Shown here piece by piece: positions 60,101 to 64,000 of a DNA stretch of 64,000 nt. The position numbers and the translations under genes were made by a program. Source of the DNA: Dongia deserti (lineage in GTDB: Bacteria; Pseudomonadota; Alphaproteobacteria; Dongiales; Dongiaceae); assembly GCF_003574735.1 (NCBI RefSeq), contig NZ_QORW01000011.1:180481-244480 (forward strand). Reading direction: 5' to 3'. Every line of letters starts with the position of its first letter. The stretch's first letter is position 1. A model generated the notes under the pieces. The model ran no database searches. It was not told the DNA's origin and was given only the letters and a program-made list of their open reading frames with translations.

Positions 60101-60858
60101 TCTCTCCCAGACTCCGGAAACAGATCAGCGGCACGTCGCCAGTTTATCGTCGGCTTTTTGGCACACCAATCCAGCAAGGCTCCCAGAAATTCCCACGTCT
60201 CTGTGTCATGGACCAGATGATGCGTCAACAGACCCGTTGGTTCGCCGGGATCGGCCGTTCCCAAGCGCTTAGCCGCCAAATGCTGCACCAGCAGATCAAG
60301 GGTCGCCGCTAAGCCTAGGAAACCACGGCTGCCATGCCAATCGATCACGTCGACATGGGTGTTGACCTGGATGAGATCTCCAGTCTGTCCTGCTTTTCGC
60401 CCGAGATAGGTGGTTAATCCGCGGTACCCCAACTCCCCCAGGCGCGCTCCATGGCCCGCATCGATACGGTTCCAGGGCGGCGTCAGGGCAGGCACAAACT
60501 GCGCCCCGAAGGCAGTCGCCAGCCGGTCCCGGCCTTTCGCCAAGTCGCCGGCCACCTCCGCCCATGGCCGCGTCGGCGGAAATTCCGACTTCTTCACGCC
60601 GGCCGGTGCGCGATTGGTGTGGTCGAAGCCATGCTGCAGGACGCTGACCGAACTGTGGCCTTGCAAGAGTGCGGGCAGGCTGGGCTCGAGCGTCGCCGGG
60701 ATCACCGCCAGCGACAGTGGCACCCGTGCGATCGCGAGCAGGCGGCGCAGCGACGGCGTATCGGCAACTGCGTCATCGTCGCGCCACCACAATTCGATCC
60801 GGCGGCCGCCCGCTTCCCAGGCAGCGCACTCGCGGGCCAACGCCTGCCAGCCGCTCAT
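60097..60858 (-). CDS. Polysaccharide deacetylase-like protein
   Basis: 253 residues, no signal peptide. The metal-binding motifs of the NodB/deacetylase fold are present: D27-D28 in LWWRDDDAV and H76-x3-H80 in LQHGFDHTN. ALTPPWNRID and THVDVIDWHG supply later active-site residues. It probably removes acetyl or N-acetyl groups from a cytoplasmic or lipid-linked glycan. Overlaps at both ends by four bases with the GT28 gene and the PH-like gene, so translation is coupled. Confidence 0.82.
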   Translation of the reverse strand: MSGWQALARECAAWEAGGRRIELWWRDDDAVADTPSLRRLLAIARVPLSLAVIPATLEPSLPALLQGHSSVSVLQHGFDHTNRAPAGVKKSEFPPTRPWAEVAGDLAKGRDRLATAFGAQFVPALTPPWNRIDAGHGARLGELGYRGLTTYLGRKAGQTGDLIQVNTHVDVIDWHGSRGFLGLAATLDLLVQHLAAKRLGTADPGEPTGLLTHHLVHDTETWEFLGALLDWCAKKPTINWRRAADLFPESGRE

Positions 60859-62009
60859 TGCCGCTTTTTCCAGCCGGCAATCAGCTCCGCGGCGCTTTGG
60901 CGCGCGCCATCGAGGTTGAGCTCCAGGGCGGCGGGTGGCCGGACCGCATCGATCGCAGCGGCCAGCGTGCCGCCGGTCAGGAATTCCGGATCGACCATGC
61001 TCAGCACCGCGCGCTCCATCAGCATGCGGCCGCGCATGGTCTGCTCACTCTCGCCGCCTTCCGCGAACGGAACGATGACCGCGGGGCACTGGGTCGCGAT
61101 CAGCTCCATGACCGTGTTGTAGCCGCCCTGCGACACCGAGAGCTGGCAGGTGGTGAGCAGGCTGGCGAAATCCGCGCGGAAGCCTTCGATGACGATGTCG
61201 GGATCGCCAAACGCCAGTCTGTCCAGCTCCTTCCGCTCTTCCGCCGGCAAATTGGCCCCGGTGACGATGCGCCAGACCCGATGGCGATGGCGCGTCAGCT
61301 TCTTGGCGCGGATCGTGGCGGACAGCAGCGGGAAGCCGACTGCGCCGCCCCCGGCCGACACCAGGATCTCGCCATCGGCGCGATCGGCGAAGGAATCGAC
61401 GACAATCGGCCGCTCCACCACAAAGCCGGTATAGACGGTCTTGTCCGCGATCTCGCTGGCCAGCGGAAAAGTGAGATCAAGGCGCGTCAGCGCAGGATCG
61501 CCGTGCACCAGCACCAAGTCGACATGCTTATTGACGATGTCCACCGCCTCGCGCGCGCGATCCATGCGGCCCTTGTCCACCAGGATGTCACGCACCGAGA
61601 CCGCCACCACCGGCTTGGGGAATTGCGCACCGACGCTGTCCAGCAACGGCAGCAGCTCGAAGCGGAACTGCCGGCGGCCGAACGGATACATTTCCAGCAG
61701 CACGATGTCGGGCCGGGATTCCTCGAACGCGTCGAGCAGCGCCTGCTTGCGCTTCACCTTCCAGCGTTCGTCGACCTTGTTGCCGCGCTCATCCAGCAGG
61801 TTGGTGAATTGCGCATCCGACGCGATTGCGGGCGGCAATTGCACGACCCGCGCACCCGCCGGCGCGATGCCTGAAACCGGCGCGCCACCCAGCACGAAAT
61901 CCACCGTGGCGCCCGCTTCCACCAGCGCCCGCGCAATCGCCGCCGCACGCTTCAAATGCCCGATCCCGAGCAGATGCTGCACGTAAAAGAAGACGCGGGG
62001 GGCGGTCAT
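60855..62009 (-). CDS. MurG-like (GT28/GT-B) glycosyltransferase
   Basis: 384 residues from ATG at 62009. FFYVQHLLGIGHLKRAAAIARAL is the N-terminal donor/acceptor loop. LVSAGGGAVGFPLL and SQGGYNTVMELIATQCPAVIVPF are the C-terminal nucleotide-sugar-binding motifs. The closest general relatives are UDP-sugar transferases with a GT-B fold. ATG at 62027 would add six residues. It is coupled to the deacetylase gene, and 92 bases with a hairpin separate it from the phosphatase. Confidence 0.82.
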   Translation of the reverse strand: MTAPRVFFYVQHLLGIGHLKRAAAIARALVEAGATVDFVLGGAPVSGIAPAGARVVQLPPAIASDAQFTNLLDERGNKVDERWKVKRKQALLDAFEESRPDIVLLEMYPFGRRQFRFELLPLLDSVGAQFPKPVVAVSVRDILVDKGRMDRAREAVDIVNKHVDLVLVHGDPALTRLDLTFPLASEIADKTVYTGFVVERPIVVDSFADRADGEILVSAGGGAVGFPLLSATIRAKKLTRHRHRVWRIVTGANLPAEERKELDRLAFGDPDIVIEGFRADFASLLTTCQLSVSQGGYNTVMELIATQCPAVIVPFAEGGESEQTMRGRMLMERAVLSMVDPEFLTGGTLAAAIDAVRPPAALELNLDGARQSAAELIAGWKKRQ

Positions 62010-62035
62010 TCCGATGACTCCGCCCAATCAGGCCT

Positions 62036-62062
62036 CCCCTTCCCCCAAAAGGGGGGAAGGGG
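62036..62062. repeat. Small C/G-rich hairpin element
   Basis: CCCCTTCCCCC (62036-62046) and GGGGGAAGGGG (62052-62062) pair perfectly around a 5-base loop in the gap between the phosphatase and GT28 genes. Similar short inverted repeats recur between genes in many high-GC alphaproteobacteria. Without a T tract it is not a classical terminator. Confidence 0.6.
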
Positions 62063-62101
62063 TGCATCACAACGTTGTCTCCGATCGCGCCAGCCTCTCA
62101 C

Positions 62102-62692
62102 TCACCCCTCCAAACTCACATTCAGCCGCTCCACCGCCGGTGTGCCATCCCGGCCCAACCGGAACAGCTGTGCGCAGTTCAGGCGCAGCTTGGTGGGCGG
62201 CTTGCCGATCATGGTCCATCCCGTCGCCAAGGCATAGAGGGCGCGGATGACAGCCTTATGGCTGACCAGCACGGTTGGCCGATCGAGCTCCGCCAGGCGC
62301 GCCAGCAGCGGCCGGATCCGCGCCTGCACCTCGCGCGGGGATTCGCCCTCCGGCGCCCTAAAATCGAGGCCCAGGGCTTCCCGCGATGCCGCATCGGCGC
62401 TCGGATCGGCACGCAACTCCGCCAGGCGCTTGCCTTCCCAGGTGCCGAAATCCATCTCGATGAGCCGCCGATCGATCCCGATCTCCGCATCGGGAAAAAG
62501 GATCGCCGCCGTCATCCGCGCCCGCTGCAGTGGGCTGGATAGAATCCGATAGCCCGCCCAGTCCGGGGCGATGCGCCAGCGTGCAGCGACCGCGATCCCC
62601 TCCTCATCCAGCGCCACGTCGGTGCGGCCCTGCAAGCGCCCGTCGCGGTTCCAGGCGGTCGGCGCGTGACGCAGCGCGACGATCACCGTCAT
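62102..62692 (-). CDS. Histidine phosphatase family protein
   Basis: 196 residues. The phosphoglycerate-mutase-like fold has ALRHAPTAWNRDGRLQGRTD (RHA in place of RHG, with the catalytic His9), SSPLQRARMTA (second Arg), EMDFGTWEGKRLAEL and VLVSHKAVIRAL (second catalytic His). It removes phosphate from an unknown small molecule, perhaps a sugar-phosphate of the surrounding pathway. Its ATG overlaps the GT4 stop by four bases. Confidence 0.88.
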   Translation of the reverse strand: MTVIVALRHAPTAWNRDGRLQGRTDVALDEEGIAVAARWRIAPDWAGYRILSSPLQRARMTAAILFPDAEIGIDRRLIEMDFGTWEGKRLAELRADPSADAASREALGLDFRAPEGESPREVQARIRPLLARLAELDRPTVLVSHKAVIRALYALATGWTMIGKPPTKLRLNCAQLFRLGRDGTPAVERLNVSLEG

Positions 62693-63828
62693 GGCGTGAC
62701 GCCCAGCTTCGCCAGCGTGCGCGCGAAGGTCGCCGATGCCGCCGCGATGTCGTGCCGCCGCTCCACCTTATGCCGTGCCGCCCGGCCCATCGCCGGCAGG
62801 TCGCAGGTGAAGGCACGGCGCAGCGCAGCGGCAAATGCCGTCGCGTCGCCAGGCGGCACCAGAAACCCGGTCTTGCCATCGGCCACGATGCCGGGCACGC
62901 CGCCCGATGCGCCGGCCAGCACCGGCAAGCCACAGGCCTGTGCTTCGAGCAGCGCCATGCCGAACGCCTCGTTGATGGCGGGCCAGACCAGCAGGTCCGC
63001 CGCGGCGTAGAGCAGCACCAGCTCATCCGGCGCGATCTTGCCCAGAAACCGCACGCCGCAGGGCGCATCCTTGAACGCGGCCTTGACCTCGCTACGCGCT
63101 TCGCCGTCGCCGGCGATCAGCAGCAGCGGCCGTTTCAGCTTCGCGCGCTTCAAAGCTTCCGCCAGCACGCGATAGGAAGCGAGCTTGTCGCCTACGCGCA
63201 TCATGCCGACTGCCAGCAGCCAGGGCGACGCTTCGTCAACCTTCCATCGCCGCACCAGCGTCGCGCGCGCTGTTGCGTGATCCGGCAGCGCCGGCGCGAA
63301 CCTCTTGAGGTCCAGAAAGGGCGGCAGATCGACGAGGCGCTGCTTCTGCGTCAGCAGCGCGAGGCATTCCTTGTCGCCGGAATTGAGGCAGAAGATCGCG
63401 TCCGCGCGCCGGATCGCCGCCTCCGCGCCGGTGTGATTGAAAGCCCAATCGCCGGTCGCGCGCTTCGGTGCGTGGCTCGCTTCCGCCACCAAGTACGGAA
63501 TATCGAGCGCCGCGGCGACGCGCGGACCGATCCAATCCACCGCCTTGTAATAGAGATGATAGGTGAAGAAGGCCTGCGCCCGCTGCGCCTTTGGCCGCCG
63601 ACGTTCGCGTGCGATCACGCGGTCCGCCGCGGCAAAGGACTTGTCGCGCTTGGCATATTGCATGGAGAGGCTGGGCGCCGCGATGCGTGTGCGCAGCCGG
63701 CTTGCCAGTTCCACCTCGAACCCGGCGCGCTTCAATGCCCGCACGATGAGCCGCCCCATGGTCCGATCTCCCGACGGCGTCGGATGATCCGGCGCCTTCA
63801 ACGGCGCGAAGAACAGCAGGCGGGTCAT
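62689..63828 (-). CDS. Glycosyltransferase family 4
   Basis: 379 residues from ATG at 63828. RLLFFAPLKAPDHPTPSGDRTMGRLIVRAL is the N-terminal GT-B loop; the C-terminal half has LLIAGDG, VRFLGKIAPDELVLLYAAADLLVWPAINEAFGMALLEAQACGLPV with the E-x7-E donor site and VPPGDATAFAAAL. It adds a sugar to a glycan from a nucleotide sugar. It is the first gene of the five-gene cluster down to 59600 and precedes the repeat pair at the window edge. The start with GAGG only two bases before ATG is tight, so a start upstream (63864) remains possible. Confidence 0.88.
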   Translation of the reverse strand: MTRLLFFAPLKAPDHPTPSGDRTMGRLIVRALKRAGFEVELASRLRTRIAAPSLSMQYAKRDKSFAAADRVIARERRRPKAQRAQAFFTYHLYYKAVDWIGPRVAAALDIPYLVAEASHAPKRATGDWAFNHTGAEAAIRRADAIFCLNSGDKECLALLTQKQRLVDLPPFLDLKRFAPALPDHATARATLVRRWKVDEASPWLLAVGMMRVGDKLASYRVLAEALKRAKLKRPLLLIAGDGEARSEVKAAFKDAPCGVRFLGKIAPDELVLLYAAADLLVWPAINEAFGMALLEAQACGLPVLAGASGGVPGIVADGKTGFLVPPGDATAFAAALRRAFTCDLPAMGRAARHKVERRHDIAAASATFARTLAKLGVTP

Positions 63829-63875
63829 GACCTCGCCAATGCCGCGTAGCACGCAGCGCGACATTCACTCTCGAT

Positions 63876-63960
63876 CGTCATGGTCGTGCTTGGCACGACC
63901 ATCCATATGTGGACGGCCCTTTGCCTGCAAGGTTGATTGGATGGTTGAGCAGGTCCGATC
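63876..63960. repeat. Interspersed palindromic element pair at the right edge
   Basis: 63880-63902 is ATGGTCGTGC-TTG-GCACGACCAT, a perfect hairpin of the same family as 13057-13085. A degenerate partner in the other orientation (GGATGGTTGAGCAGGTCCGATC, read as halves) lies at about 63939-63960, repeating the paired layout seen after argG. A shorter CCATATG/CATATGG pair lies between and just after them. Confidence 0.65.
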
Positions 63961-64000
63961 GCTTGCGTCCATATGTCCGGCCTGTTGGTGCGATCGTGAC

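Noticed and set aside
1..64000. Insertion sequence, prophage or integrative element
   Set aside because: I found no transposase, integrase or phage genes and no direct repeats beside the tRNA gene.

Overview
The window reads as a chromosomal segment of a high-GC alphaproteobacterium. The evidence is an IalB-family secreted protein, cyclase-TolB-TPR proteins, a CTTG-N18-CTCATAT promoter of the alphaproteobacterial RpoH type before htpG, interspersed ATGGTCG/CGACCAT palindromes like those of Rhizobiales and relatives, and the overall gene content. I cannot name the genus. There is no rRNA, transposase, prophage or CRISPR array. About 65 protein genes and one tRNA fill most of the sequence.

1-6 kb: the N-terminus of one autotransporter runs off the left edge, followed by a complete 1536-residue paralogue made of about 30 beta-helical repeats and an outer-membrane beta-barrel. 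A nearly identical palindrome (TGATGG-N4-CCATCA) lies upstream of both autotransporters and upstream of a neighbouring AsnC/Lrp-type regulator. This looks like a small dedicated surface-adhesin regulon.

6-19 kb is mostly housekeeping: an IalB/TIGR03032 pair, htpG, a Ca/Na antiporter, argG, two tandem J-domain proteins, a VOC protein, a GMC dehydrogenase with a small Tat-exported subunit, folD, YggU- and YggT-family genes and tRNA-Ala(CGC).

19-31.5 kb: a membrane protein, an SDR, a membrane-anchored arylsulfotransferase, the broken C-terminal end of a vanadium haloperoxidase, a cytochrome P450, a membrane-bound cyclase-TolB-TPR protein, a YHS protein, a PhyH dioxygenase, two coupled glycosyltransferases, an AI-2E-family permease and a GYD protein.

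31.5-44 kb is rich in regulators: MerR-GST, a Rieske oxygenase behind a perfect 18-bp palindrome, an aldo/keto reductase-TetR operon behind a 12+12 bp inverted repeat, an SDR converging on a pterin dehydratase across a 34-nt-arm hairpin, a second cyclase-TolB-TPR protein, an unknown protein behind a Fur-like box, a divergent LysR/GST pair, and a GntR regulator with two winged-helix domains.

44-50 kb is a catabolic island. SDR-GntR is divergent from SDR-Ldh2-DctP-DctQ-DctM, with a dyad between them. It probably takes up and oxidises a sugar acid or hydroxy acid.

50-64 kb: a lipoprotein, a trypsin-like protease fused to TPR repeats, a small P-loop kinase, a 60-residue protein of uncertain type, a complete peptide-type ABC importer with a double ATPase, and a tightly overlapping set GT4, histidine phosphatase, MurG-like GT, polysaccharide deacetylase and membrane protein. 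That set is the best candidate here for an uncharacterised glycan pathway. The window closes with another palindromic repeat pair.
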